From an uncultured Opitutales bacterium (GTDB lineage: Bacteria > Verrucomicrobiota > Verrucomicrobiia > Opitutales > Intestinicryptomonadaceae): a DNA stretch of 64,000 bases. Location of the stretch: positions 62,001-126,000 of the forward strand of contig CALXNZ010000003.1 in assembly GCA_944389885.1 (NCBI GenBank), read 5' to 3'. Shown here piece by piece: positions 18,432 to 27,700 of this stretch (position 1 is its first letter; every line of letters begins with the position of its first letter). The notes beneath the pieces are model-generated. The model saw nothing but the letters and a program-made list of their open reading frames with translations. It had not been told where the DNA came from and did not search any database. The translations under genes were made by a program, and so were the position numbers.

Positions 18432-18791
18432 ATGCCAAAAGTGACAAGTTCGGTAGCATCGCGCAAGCGTAGATTGCGTACCTTAAAAGCAGCGAGAGGT
18501 TATTTCGGGAATAAATCCCGCCTTTTCCGCTATGCAAAAGACGCCGTTCAGCGCGCCGGAAAATACGCCTATAGAGACAGGCGTGTGCGCCGCCGCGAAT
18601 TTCGCCGTCTTTGGATTGCGCGCATTAACGCCGCATGCAGGGCTGCGGGCCTAAAATACAGCGTATTTATGGCCCAGTTGAAGGTCATGAACATCGCCCT
18701 CGACAGAAAACAGCTTTCTGAAATGGCTATCCATGACGAAGCTGCTTTTGAAGCCCTCATAAAGAAGGTTTCCGAAAAGCTCGCCAAGTAG
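18432..18791 (+). CDS. rplT: Ribosomal protein bL20
   Basis: The 119-residue product is a standard bL20: the basic N-terminal extension binding 23S rRNA (SVASRKRRLRTLKAARGYFG), then DRRVRRREFRRLWIARINAA and a globular C-terminal region. It is required early in 50S assembly and often represses its own operon. A good AGGAG Shine-Dalgarno lies nine bases before the ATG. A strong intrinsic terminator follows the gene. Confidence 0.97.
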   Translation: MPKVTSSVASRKRRLRTLKAARGYFGNKSRLFRYAKDAVQRAGKYAYRDRRVRRREFRRLWIARINAACRAAGLKYSVFMAQLKVMNIALDRKQLSEMAIHDEAAFEALIKKVSEKLAK

Positions 18792-18817
18792 CGCTGGCAT
18801 TCATTGATTTTATTTTG

Positions 18818-18848
18818 CGGCGAATTCTAAAGATTCGCCGTTTTTTTT
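18818..18848 (+). terminator. Intrinsic terminator of rpmI-rplT
   Basis: CGGCGAAT pairs with ATTCGCCG (8 bp, 7-base loop) followed by eight T residues, 26 bases after the rplT stop. Confidence 0.92.
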
Positions 18849-18870
18849 GCGCTTAATCGGCAAAAATGGC

Positions 18871-18899
18871 TTGAAGCAAACGCGCCTGTACGATTGAAT
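18871..18899 (+). promoter_or_regulatory. Predicted promoter of the 18907 lipoprotein gene
   Basis: TTGAAG and TTGAAT are 17 bases apart, immediately after the rplT terminator. The -10 ends 7 bases before the ATG, so +1 would fall at the start codon. The -10 matches consensus at four of six positions. Confidence 0.4.
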
Positions 18900-18906
18900 C
18901 CGCCGC

Positions 18907-20169
18907 ATGAAATTTTATAAGGGTGCCATAACTTTGGCTCTCGCGGTGTTTCTCGCGGGTTGCGGCCTGATAAAAGAATCCTCTCTAAGAAATGACGACG
19001 CAAAACTATGGAGTTTTGGTCAGGAACTTTCTTTCTTCTCAAAATACGGCGTGCAAACCGTATTGCTCGAGGAGGGCGACTCCATAATAGCGGTTTCTCC
19101 GGAATGGCAGGCGCGCGTCATGACTTCAACATTTGACGGCGTTGAAGGCGGAAGTCTCGGGTGGATAAATCGGGAACTTATAGTATCGGCAAGGAAAGAC
19201 GCCGCTTCCGCTCCGCTATCTACCGAACAGATAGGGGGGGAAGACAGGTTCTGGATAGGCCCGGAAGGGGGAGATTTATCCATATTCTTCGACGATCCTT
19301 CCAAAATGACGGTAGAGCATTGGAGAGCCCCTAAAGCCCTTTCTTCGGAGCCGTGGAATTTTGTGGGCAAGAATAAGACCCAGGCGAAGTTTGAGAAGGA
19401 AGCGGAATTTCGCAATGTCAAAGGCAAATCTATTAGGGTGAAGGCCGAGCGTGAAATTTCCCTTATAAATAAAACCCAGGCATCTGAAATATTGGGAATA
19501 GAAATTCCGGAATCGGTCAAACTTGTGGCGTTTCAGAGTTTCAATAAGCTTACAAACACGGGCAATGTGCCATGGTCTCCCGACAACGGCATGGCAAATA
19601 TAAGCGTGCAGTCGTGTTTTAACGCAAACAGAAAAGTAAAAGTGTTTATACCATATAGACAGGGAGACTCTTCAAAACTTGGCAATATAGTAAGGGATAA
19701 TTTCTATCAGCCCACCTTGTCGGGCGATTCCCGATTGCTAATAGAGTCGGAATACATACGTTTCATAGCGGACGGCAGAAATCTATCCGGAATAGGCGTT
19801 CCGCCAAAGCGCAGCGAAGGTATAATTATTTCATTCGACGCCGAGAATGTCATTCTAACGGTGATATTGTATATAAAGCCTTCGGGCGATAGGTCCTATT
19901 TGTCCTCCGGATGGAGGAGAGGAGCCTCGACTTTCGACGGCGACGCAATTTCTCTTTTCAACAATGGGCCGCTCTCTACGACATCTGCTCCGGCCAATCC
20001 GTACTACGAGGTTTCGACATATTCGCCGGCGCTTGCGCTGGAGTCTGGCAAGAGCCAGTTCCATATACAGCGCGTCTTTCACTTTGGTGGCTCAGAATAC
20101 GATCTCGGGTTGATAGCCTACAAGTTGACGGGAATTTCCATAGGACAGCTCAGGGGAACGGCCGAATAG
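18907..20169 (+). CDS. Lipoprotein of a conserved uncharacterised family (DUF6786-like)
   Basis: The 420-residue product begins with a lipoprotein signal ending FLAGC (C19 lipidated). Near residue 70 it reads SPEWQARVMTSTFDGVEGGS followed by LGWINRELI, a pattern I associate with an uncharacterised family common in Bacteroidota and Verrucomicrobiota (DUF6786); its fold is thought to resemble aldose-epimerase-like beta sandwiches, which I cannot verify here. There is no Shine-Dalgarno before the ATG. The gene lies between the rplT terminator and an M42 peptidase gene 44 bases downstream. Function is unknown; a surface or periplasmic location is likely. Confidence 0.75.
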   Translation: MKFYKGAITLALAVFLAGCGLIKESSLRNDDAKLWSFGQELSFFSKYGVQTVLLEEGDSIIAVSPEWQARVMTSTFDGVEGGSLGWINRELIVSARKDAASAPLSTEQIGGEDRFWIGPEGGDLSIFFDDPSKMTVEHWRAPKALSSEPWNFVGKNKTQAKFEKEAEFRNVKGKSIRVKAEREISLINKTQASEILGIEIPESVKLVAFQSFNKLTNTGNVPWSPDNGMANISVQSCFNANRKVKVFIPYRQGDSSKLGNIVRDNFYQPTLSGDSRLLIESEYIRFIADGRNLSGIGVPPKRSEGIIISFDAENVILTVILYIKPSGDRSYLSSGWRRGASTFDGDAISLFNNGPLSTTSAPANPYYEVSTYSPALALESGKSQFHIQRVFHFGGSEYDLGLIAYKLTGISIGQLRGTAE

Positions 20170-20213
20170 ACGATTTCAAATTTTGAATAAGATTTACAAC
20201 ACATTAAAAAAAG

Positions 20214-21284
20214 ATGGCCAATCAACATTTTGAAATGGACGAATTTCTTTTGGAACTATTGCGCTCCCGCTCTCCGACAGGAACGGAGCAGGAGGCCGGG
20301 CGCCTCGTGGAAAAATACATGTCCGGATATGCGGACACGATTCTCAGGGATAATATAGGCAATAGAATAGCCTATCTCGGCGACGGTAAAAAAATCCTGA
20401 TGCTGGCGGGGCATATGGACGAAATAGGGTTTCTCGTTTCCTATATAGACGACGACGGCTATATATTCTTTCAACAACTTGGAGGGCATGATAACGTAAT
20501 GCTTTCCGGCAGGCGCGTTCAAATTCTCACCAAGAACGGCCCGGTTTACGGCGTCACCGGCAAGAGGGCCGTACACCTTATGGACGCGAAAGAGCGCAAG
20601 GAGGTTCCTGAGACCCATCAAGTATGGATAGATATAGGGGTAAAGGGAAGGGAAGAGGCTGAAAAACTCGTGAAAATAGGAGATCCCGTAGTTTACGATA
20701 CAATCGTGCACATGCTCTCCGGGAACCGCTGTACTGCGAGGGCCTTTGACGACAAAGCCGGGTGCTATTGCGTTTTTGAAGCGATGCGCAGGCTTGCGCG
20801 GGCAGAATCAAAGCCGGCGTATAAAGTCGTGAGCGTGGCGACCACCCAGGAGGAAATTGGAACGAGGGGGGCTTGGCCGGCGGCGTATGCGGTTAATCCG
20901 CATGTTGGGCTGGCAGTGGACGTTGACCACGCCACGGATTTCCCAAGTTGCGATAAGCGCAAATTTGGCGGAATAAAGTTGGGCGGCGGCGTTGTGATTT
21001 CACGCGGGCCGAATATAAATCCAAAAGTTTTTGAACGCTTGGTGGGGTGCGCTGAAGATAACAACATTCCATACCAAGTAAGCGCCGAGCCCCGTCCAAC
21101 CGGCACCGACGCCAGAATTATACAAATGGTCCGCGGAGGCGTGGCAACAGGGCTTTTGGGGATTCCGCTTAGATATATGCATACTCCCGCTGAGGTCGCC
21201 GATCTGTCGGATATAGAGAATTGCGTGAAACTCATAGAATCATTCGCGCTTTCACTCTCCGAAAATGACGATTTTACATATTAG
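20214..21284 (+). CDS. M42-family metallo-aminopeptidase
   Basis: M42 enzymes are cytoplasmic, usually dodecameric, dizinc or dicobalt aminopeptidases trimming short peptides. The 356-residue product has the metal ligands and catalytic residues in order: GHMDEIGF (H67, D69), FDDKAGC (bridging Asp), TTQEEIGTRG (catalytic Glu and ligand Glu), DVDHATDFP (Asp ligand) and MHTPAEV (His ligand). No signal peptide is present. It lies between a lipoprotein gene and hemD. Possible role is recycling peptides imported by the transporter at 8786-12926 (speculative). It could be annotated as endoglucanase M in older databases; the peptidase assignment is better. Confidence 0.92.
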   Translation: MANQHFEMDEFLLELLRSRSPTGTEQEAGRLVEKYMSGYADTILRDNIGNRIAYLGDGKKILMLAGHMDEIGFLVSYIDDDGYIFFQQLGGHDNVMLSGRRVQILTKNGPVYGVTGKRAVHLMDAKERKEVPETHQVWIDIGVKGREEAEKLVKIGDPVVYDTIVHMLSGNRCTARAFDDKAGCYCVFEAMRRLARAESKPAYKVVSVATTQEEIGTRGAWPAAYAVNPHVGLAVDVDHATDFPSCDKRKFGGIKLGGGVVISRGPNINPKVFERLVGCAEDNNIPYQVSAEPRPTGTDARIIQMVRGGVATGLLGIPLRYMHTPAEVADLSDIENCVKLIESFALSLSENDDFTY

Positions 21285-21322
21285 TAAATGCCACAAGGCC
21301 CATTTTCACAGAGGAAGATTAA

Positions 21323-22102
21323 ATGTCCGAAGATAGAATATTTAAGGGGAAGCGCATATTTCTCACCCGCGAGAATAATTCTGTATTATCCGAAAGGCTG
21401 TCGGGATTAGGGGCCGATGTTGTGGAAATGCCCCTAATACATGTGGCTTTTGAATCGGATGCCGCGGATTTGGCCGATATACTTGAGGAAACCGGCCATT
21501 ACGATTGGATAACATTCTCCAGCGTAAACGGCGTGCGGGGATTTTTTAAAGAGTTCTTTAAAGTGTTTGAAGACGTAAGGTGCATAGGATTTGCCAGAAT
21601 AGCCTGCGTCGGGGAAACGACCGCTCGTGAAGTCCGCAAATATTATCTGAATCCCGCGGTTGTTCCGCAAGAGTTCAACGCCGAAGCTATGGTAAAGGCC
21701 ATGTCGGAATACGAGACGCTCGACAACCTGCGCATATTGTGCGTGCGCGGAAACTTGAGCTCGGGCGACGCCCTCCAAAAACTTGAGAGGGAACACGGCG
21801 CCATAGTCGATGAATTAAAAGTATACAATGTTTCCCTCAACGAGATTCCAGCTTCGCTGCCCGCCGCCAAAACCTTCCGCGATAAAGGCGCCGATGCGAT
21901 AGTATTTTGTAGCCCTTCCGCGGTAGAAGCTTTTACAAAAAGCGCGAAAAATTTGCAGCTGTCGCCTTCGGCCAAAGTTCCGAAAATCGTAGCCATAGGT
22001 TCGACTACCTCCGAAGCCCTTGCAAAGTTCGGCATGAGAGCCTCTGCGGTGGCGGAGTGCGCCGACATTGAATCCGCCTTGAGAAAAGCGTTAGGTGAAT
22101 AA
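21323..22102 (+). CDS. hemD: Uroporphyrinogen-III synthase
   Basis: HemD closes the linear tetrapyrrole hydroxymethylbilane with inversion of ring D. The family is poorly conserved, but the 259-residue product has its typical layout: GKRIFLTRENNSVLSERLSG at the N-terminus, YDWITFSSVNGVRGF (the S-x-N-G motif), FARIACVGETTAREV, ADAIVFCSPSAVEAF and VPKIVAIGSTTSEALAKFG. A GAGGA Shine-Dalgarno lies 6 bases before the ATG. It overlaps mnmA by eight bases. hemW in this window serves the same pathway, but other hem genes are not present. Confidence 0.88.
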   Translation: MSEDRIFKGKRIFLTRENNSVLSERLSGLGADVVEMPLIHVAFESDAADLADILEETGHYDWITFSSVNGVRGFFKEFFKVFEDVRCIGFARIACVGETTAREVRKYYLNPAVVPQEFNAEAMVKAMSEYETLDNLRILCVRGNLSSGDALQKLEREHGAIVDELKVYNVSLNEIPASLPAAKTFRDKGADAIVFCSPSAVEAFTKSAKNLQLSPSAKVPKIVAIGSTTSEALAKFGMRASAVAECADIESALRKALGE

Positions 22103-23192
22103 GTCAAAAATATTGGTGGCTCTGTCCGGAGGCGTTGATAGCGCCGTTTCCATGGCCCTTCTCAAAGGTGAGGGGTACAGCGTATCCGCCGCGTATATGA
22201 AAACGTGGATGAACGAAGAGGGTATCGACGTGTTCGGAGATTGTCCGTGGCATCAGGATATAGAAGACGCCCGCGCCTGCTCGGAAAAACTTGGCGTAGA
22301 TTTTACGGTAGTCGATTTTATTAAAGAATATCGGGAACAGGTAGTAGAATATTTAATAGGGGAGTATAGGGCCGGGCGCACTCCGAATCCGGATATTATG
22401 TGCAATAGGCGCATGAAGTTTGGGAAGTTTCTCGACTACGCGCTTTCGAGGGGATTTGACGCGGTGGCCACTGGCCATTATTGCTCGTCGCGCTTAAATG
22501 GCGACGGTTCTAAAGATCTTCTAATGGGAGCGGATCCGAGCAAGGACCAATCCTACTTTCTTGCGATGATTACTCAGGAGCAGCTTCAGAGGGCGGTGTT
22601 TCCGATAGGAGGAATACCCAAGCCCCGCGTCAGGGAAATCGCCAGGCTTTACGGCCTGCCAAATGCGGATAAAAAAGACAGCCAGGGCATATGTTTCCTG
22701 GGCAAAATTCGGATTCAAGACTTTTTGAGGTATTACATTCCCGAAAACGAGGGCGAAATAGTAAATGCAGCAGGAAAAATTTTAGGCCGCCATAAAGGAT
22801 TGCACAATTATACAATAGGCCAGCGCAAAGGGATAGGCGTTCCGTCCAATACCGACAGAAAAAGCTATGTAGTAATAGCAAAAGATTTTGAGGGCAACAG
22901 GTTGATTGTGGATTTCGACGGGCCGAATAATCCTATGCTTTATACGAACACTGCGCTTGTTCACGACATCAACTGGATAAATAAGCCCGTGAGAGAGACG
23001 CGCGAGCTTGAATGCAAGGTGCGCTATCGGGACGATACCGTAAAAATGCGGTTTATACCCATAGGTGAATCAAAGGCCCAAGTAGAATTTGAACAACCTC
23101 AGCGGGCAATAGCCTCCGGGCAGATATTGGCGATTTACGAAGGCGACGTTCTCTTGGGCGGGGCGGTTTTTGATGATTTACCGCGCCATTAA
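22095..23192 (+). CDS. mnmA: tRNA-specific 2-thiouridylase MnmA
   Basis: MnmA adenylates and thiolates U34 of tRNA-Lys, -Glu and -Gln. The 365-residue product has the PP-loop SGGVDS at residues 11-16, the catalytic pair C103 (in IMCNRRMKFG) and C200 (DSQGICFLG), and the C-terminal beta-barrel region. Initiation must be at the GTG (22095) because the PP-loop is only ten residues in and no ATG precedes it. It overlaps the end of hemD by eight bases and ends two bases short of the converging regulator gene. Confidence 0.95.
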   Translation: MNKSKILVALSGGVDSAVSMALLKGEGYSVSAAYMKTWMNEEGIDVFGDCPWHQDIEDARACSEKLGVDFTVVDFIKEYREQVVEYLIGEYRAGRTPNPDIMCNRRMKFGKFLDYALSRGFDAVATGHYCSSRLNGDGSKDLLMGADPSKDQSYFLAMITQEQLQRAVFPIGGIPKPRVREIARLYGLPNADKKDSQGICFLGKIRIQDFLRYYIPENEGEIVNAAGKILGRHKGLHNYTIGQRKGIGVPSNTDRKSYVVIAKDFEGNRLIVDFDGPNNPMLYTNTALVHDINWINKPVRETRELECKVRYRDDTVKMRFIPIGESKAQVEFEQPQRAIASGQILAIYEGDVLLGGAVFDDLPRH

Positions 23193-23194
23193 CA

Positions 23195-24772
23195 TCATCG
23201 CGGCTTAAACCAAGATGTTGAAATGGAATACTTGGCGATCTTGTAGTTTATAATGCGTTCGCTAATGTTAAGTTTTCTCGCCGCGGCAGCGGCATTGCCG
23301 CGGTTGGCTTTTAACGCTTCCGTTATAAGTTCCCTCTCAAAGGACTGTATCATTGATGTGAAGTCTAAATCCTCTCCGTACGGGAACTTGCGGTGGGCCC
23401 CGTATCCGGCGGCCCGCACGGGCGCAGATAGATTATATCCGGATATGGCGGAATCGTTCGACGACACTACCGCATGCTCTATGCAATTTTCCAGCTCCCG
23501 TACATTTCCCGGCCATGAGTAAACTGTCAGCATATTTATGGCCGGTGTGGATATGCGCTTTATTCTCTTTCCATATATGGCGTTGAATTTTTCGAGGAAG
23601 AATTCCGATAGCAAGAGAATGTCGCTCCTTCTGTCTTTGAGCGAAGGCATATGTATGGTGTTGGGAGTTATTCTCCGGTAGAAGTCGGCATTGAAAAGCT
23701 TTTTTTCCAGCAGCCTCTCTATGTCGTCGCACGAGGCGAATATTATGCGGGCCTTGGGCTTTATTTCATCTTTTCCGCCAAGTCTGCGGAAAGTTCCGGT
23801 CTTTAGAAATGAGGCTATTAGAGCCTGGGCCGGAAGTGAAATTTCGCTTACCTCGTCGAGAAATACCGTTCCTCCGCCCGCGGTTTCCAAGAGGCCCTGG
23901 CGCGTATTGTGGGCGTGGGCGAGGGCGTTTTTTTCGTATCCGAATATCTCGGCTATTATGGCAAAGTCGGGCAGGGCGGCGCAGTTGACCACAGAGAACG
24001 ATTCTCCAAATCTGCGATCGGCAGCGCATATCGCGCGGGCCGCAAGCTCCTTGCCCGTTCCCGAATTTCCGCGTATGAATACGCACCCCTTACGCGTCGA
24101 TGCCTCCGCTATCGCCGCATAAACTTTTTGCATGGCCCCGCAATTTCCTATCATATTTTTGGGGCGCAAAAGCCCGGTGCTCAATTCAAGTTTGAGCTTG
24201 CGGTTTTCGTCTATCAGTTTATCGCGCTCCTCCTGCCTCAGATATAGCGAAGATATCGCGTCGGCAAGCATATTAGAGACTGTTTCAAGCAACTCGGCGA
24301 GCCTTTCGAGGGCGTTCTTTGAATGGGATTTAACGTCTATGCTCAAGGTGCCTATTATTTGCTCCATATAGGTTATCGGAACGCATATAAAAGAGGTTCC
24401 CTTCAAACCTTTGGCGCGGGCCCGCGTACGGTTTAGAAAATTCGGATTTTTTGAAATATCGGGTATGATTATGGTTTTTCCGTTTGCGGCTACAGCTCCG
24501 GTTATTCCCTCTCCGACTTTGTAAACGCCGCGCTTAGCGGCTTCGTCGCTCATACCGTAAAAAGCTTCTATGAATAGGTAATCTCCCTGCCTAAGAGTTA
24601 TTGCCCCGCATAGTATTTCCAAATGTTCGTGGAGAATTTCGAGCGTTTCCGACATTAATTGAGCGGAACTTCGGCGCCTTACAACTGCGCGGCTGACCTT
24701 CAACAAAACCGCCATTTCAAGTTCTTCAAAGAAGGAACTCTTTTGTGTGGAGGGTTTGTTTGCAGCTGCCAT
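23195..24772 (-). CDS. NifA-like GAF/AAA+/Fis regulator with degenerate sigma54-contact motif
   Basis: The 525-residue product has the architecture of NifA-type enhancer-binding proteins: GAF domain (about 25-180, with GEGITGAVAANGKTIIIPDI), AAA+ domain (about 205-435) and a Fis-type helix-turn-helix (about 480-515, RGNAAAAARKLNISERII). Walker A GNSGTGKE (235-242) and Walker B LDE (305-307) are intact. The sigma54-contacting GAFTGA loop reads NALAHA (282-287), and the first arginine finger (canonical FREDLYYR) is Asn361, giving FNADFYRR with only R367 kept. It may therefore not activate sigma54 promoters and could be a repressor or use another partner. It lies 10 bases after purL. What the GAF domain senses is unknown. 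Confidence 0.9.
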   Translation of the reverse strand: MAAANKPSTQKSSFFEELEMAVLLKVSRAVVRRRSSAQLMSETLEILHEHLEILCGAITLRQGDYLFIEAFYGMSDEAAKRGVYKVGEGITGAVAANGKTIIIPDISKNPNFLNRTRARAKGLKGTSFICVPITYMEQIIGTLSIDVKSHSKNALERLAELLETVSNMLADAISSLYLRQEERDKLIDENRKLKLELSTGLLRPKNMIGNCGAMQKVYAAIAEASTRKGCVFIRGNSGTGKELAARAICAADRRFGESFSVVNCAALPDFAIIAEIFGYEKNALAHAHNTRQGLLETAGGGTVFLDEVSEISLPAQALIASFLKTGTFRRLGGKDEIKPKARIIFASCDDIERLLEKKLFNADFYRRITPNTIHMPSLKDRRSDILLLSEFFLEKFNAIYGKRIKRISTPAINMLTVYSWPGNVRELENCIEHAVVSSNDSAISGYNLSAPVRAAGYGAHRKFPYGEDLDFTSMIQSFERELITEALKANRGNAAAAARKLNISERIINYKIAKYSISTSWFKPR

Positions 24773-24782
24773 TGCGCTTGTC

Positions 24783-27700
24783 CTATTTGAAATAGGAGAC
24801 CCCCGACGCGAAAATAGGCTGTATTTTCTCGCCTGGAATGTTGACTCCTATATTTGTCCCGCAGCGTTCAGTATGCCCCATTTTCCCGAATACGAGGCCG
24901 TCGGGACTGCATATGCCTTCTACGGCGCACATCGAACCATTTGGATTGTACGGCATTTCTTGCGTCGGCTCTCCGTTCGGTGAAACATACTGGGTGGCTA
25001 TTTGTCCGTTGTCGGCAAGGGATTTTATCAAGCTTTCGGGCGCGATAAACTTGCCTTCCCCATGCGACACGGGTATTGTATAGACTTCGCCAACCGAACA
25101 TTGTGAAAGCCACGGCGAGAGCGTACTGGATATTCGCGTTTGGACGTAGCAGCTGACGTGCCTGCCTATATTGTTGTATGTTAGTGTTGGGCTGTCTTCG
25201 GATAATTCGCGTATCTCCCCGAACGGCACGAGGCCGAGTTTTATCAGGGCTTGAAATCCGTTGCATATTCCCAGTACGAGACCTTTTCTATCTTTTACCA
25301 GTCCCATTACAGCGTCCGATAGCGCCGCGTTGCGAAATACTGCGGCTATGAATTTTCCGGAGCCTGCGGGTTCGTCTCCGGCGCTGAATCCTCCGGGTAT
25401 CATTAACATCTGCGATGAGCCTATGCGTTTTCTCATCTCTTCTATCGATTCCGCGACATCGGAGTCGCTCCTATTTCTAAATACAAATATATCGGTTTCA
25501 GCTCCAGCTTTTTCAAAGGCTCTTGCGGTATCGTATTCGCAGTTTGTTCCGGGGAATACGGGAATGAAGACCTTTGGCTTTGCATATTTGTTCGGAGACA
25601 AGAATGGAATCTTTGGCGAAAATGCAGGTTTGATGGCTTCCAAACTTTGCGGCATTTTCGCGGTCTTTGTAGGATAAACACTCTCAAGGGGGGCTTCCCA
25701 CGCGGAAATTAGTTCGCAAATTGGAATTGACGTTTCTCCGACTCTTATTTCCGGAGAGGCTATTGTATGGCCTATTTTTTCGGCCTCCAATTCCGACGGA
25801 TTCACATTTTCGGCCAATTCTACAACTATCGCTCCGTAGTCCAAGGCGAATGGGTTTGGAAATTCTTTTGTGAATTCAAAGCCTATGCCGTTGCCGAATG
25901 TCATTTTTGATATTGCTTCCGCCAAGCCCCCGAATCTTAGGCTGTGGGCGGCGAGGACTTTTTTCTCTAAAATCGCCTTGTTCAAAGCCGCATATTTTCT
26001 CTTGAGCTCATCCCAATCGGGAATGAAGTTTTCGTCTTTTGCGATTCTTATCAAGGCGACTTCAGAGCTTGGGCGTTTGAATTCGGGGGAAATGACGTTG
26101 CGGACATCGCATGTGGTTATCGCGAAACTTACGAGAGTCGGAGGAACGTCTATATCGTTAAACGATCCAGACATTGAGTCCTTGCCGCCTATGGCTGGGC
26201 ACCCGAGAGCCATTTGCGCGTCGAGGGCCCCGAGCAGGGCGGCAAGCGGTTTTCCCCAACGCTTTGGATTCTTGCGCAGCTTTTCAAAATATTCTTGAAA
26301 TGTAAACCTGATTTTTGAAATGTCGCCGCCTGAAGCGGCTATTTTGGCGACCGATTCAAGCACGGCATATACGGCGCCGTGGTACGGGCTCCATGACGAT
26401 ATATTCGGATTGAATCCGAACGCGAAAATTGTGCCGAGATTTGTGTCTCCTCTCAGGAGGGGTATTTTTGCGCACATCGATTCCGGCTGAGTGGAGAGAT
26501 TTTTTCCGCCGAACGGATGGGTCACCGATGCCGCCCCTATGGACGAATCAAATCTTTCGACCAATCCTCTTTGTGAACAGCAGTTGAGGTCTTGCAGGGT
26601 TTTAATCCACTCATTTTTGTCGGAAGGATTCTTTGATGTGGAATCGAAGGGTGTGGACTTGCTCGGGGCCGATATTTCGGCTCTTGCGGAGGCCGTTGTG
26701 CCATTGGTGTCGAGGAAGGCCCTGCTCAGGTTTACGATTGGCTTGCCGCGCCACTTCATTACGAGCCTTCCGCTGTCCGTGACAACCGCCACCGGCGTAC
26801 ATTCGAGATTTTCTTCGTCGGCGAGTTTTGTGAATTTCTCCGCGTCGAGCGGCGACACTACAACGGCCATTCTCTCTTGGGATTCCGATATTGCAAGTTC
26901 TGTGCCGTCGAGGCCGTCGTATTTCTTGGGGACGGCGTCGAGATTTATTTCCAGGGAGGGGGCGAGTTCACCTATGGCCACACTTACGCCGCCTGCGCCG
27001 AAGTCGTTGCATCTTTTTATGAGCTTGCTGGCTTCGGGATTGCGAAACAAGCGTTGAAGTTTGCGCTCCATAGGGGCGTCGCCCTTCTGGACTTCGGCGG
27101 AGTTCTCGAGGGCTTTTTCCGTATGGTCTTTAGAAGATCCCGTTGCCCCGCCTATGCCGTCCCTTCCGGTTCTTCCGCCCAGAAGGAGAATCACATCTCC
27201 TTTTTCCGGGCGCATCCTCTTTACCCATGACTTGGGTGCGGCGGCTACGACAGCCCCTATTTCCATGCGCTTTGCAAGGTATCCTGTGTGGTATATTTCG
27301 CACACCTGTCCCGTCGCCAAACCTATTTGATTTCCATAGCTGCTATATCCGTTTGCGGCTTCGGTGACTATCTTTTTTTGGGGCAGTTTTCCCTTTAAAG
27401 TTTCTTCAAACGGCTTGCGGGGATCGGCCGCTCCCGTGACGCGCATTGCCTGGTAGACATAGCTCCTGCCGGAGAGCGGATCTCGAATCGCCCCGCCCAG
27501 GCATGTGGCGGCTCCTCCAAATGGCTCGATTTCGGTTGGGTGGTTATGCGTCTCGTTTTTAAACATGACCAGCCATTTTTCTGAATGCCCGTCGATTTCA
27601 GCGTCCACTTCTATGCTGGCGGCATTTATTTCCTCGCTCTCTTCTATGTCCTGAAGCTTTTCGGCATTCTTAAGGGCCCTCATTCCTATTAGAGCCAAAT

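Noticed and set aside
23909-23950. A frameshift or sequencing error explaining the NALAHA loop
   Set aside because: The frame is uninterrupted on both sides, with flanking EIFGYEK and RQGLLETAGGG motifs in frame, so the change is substitutional.
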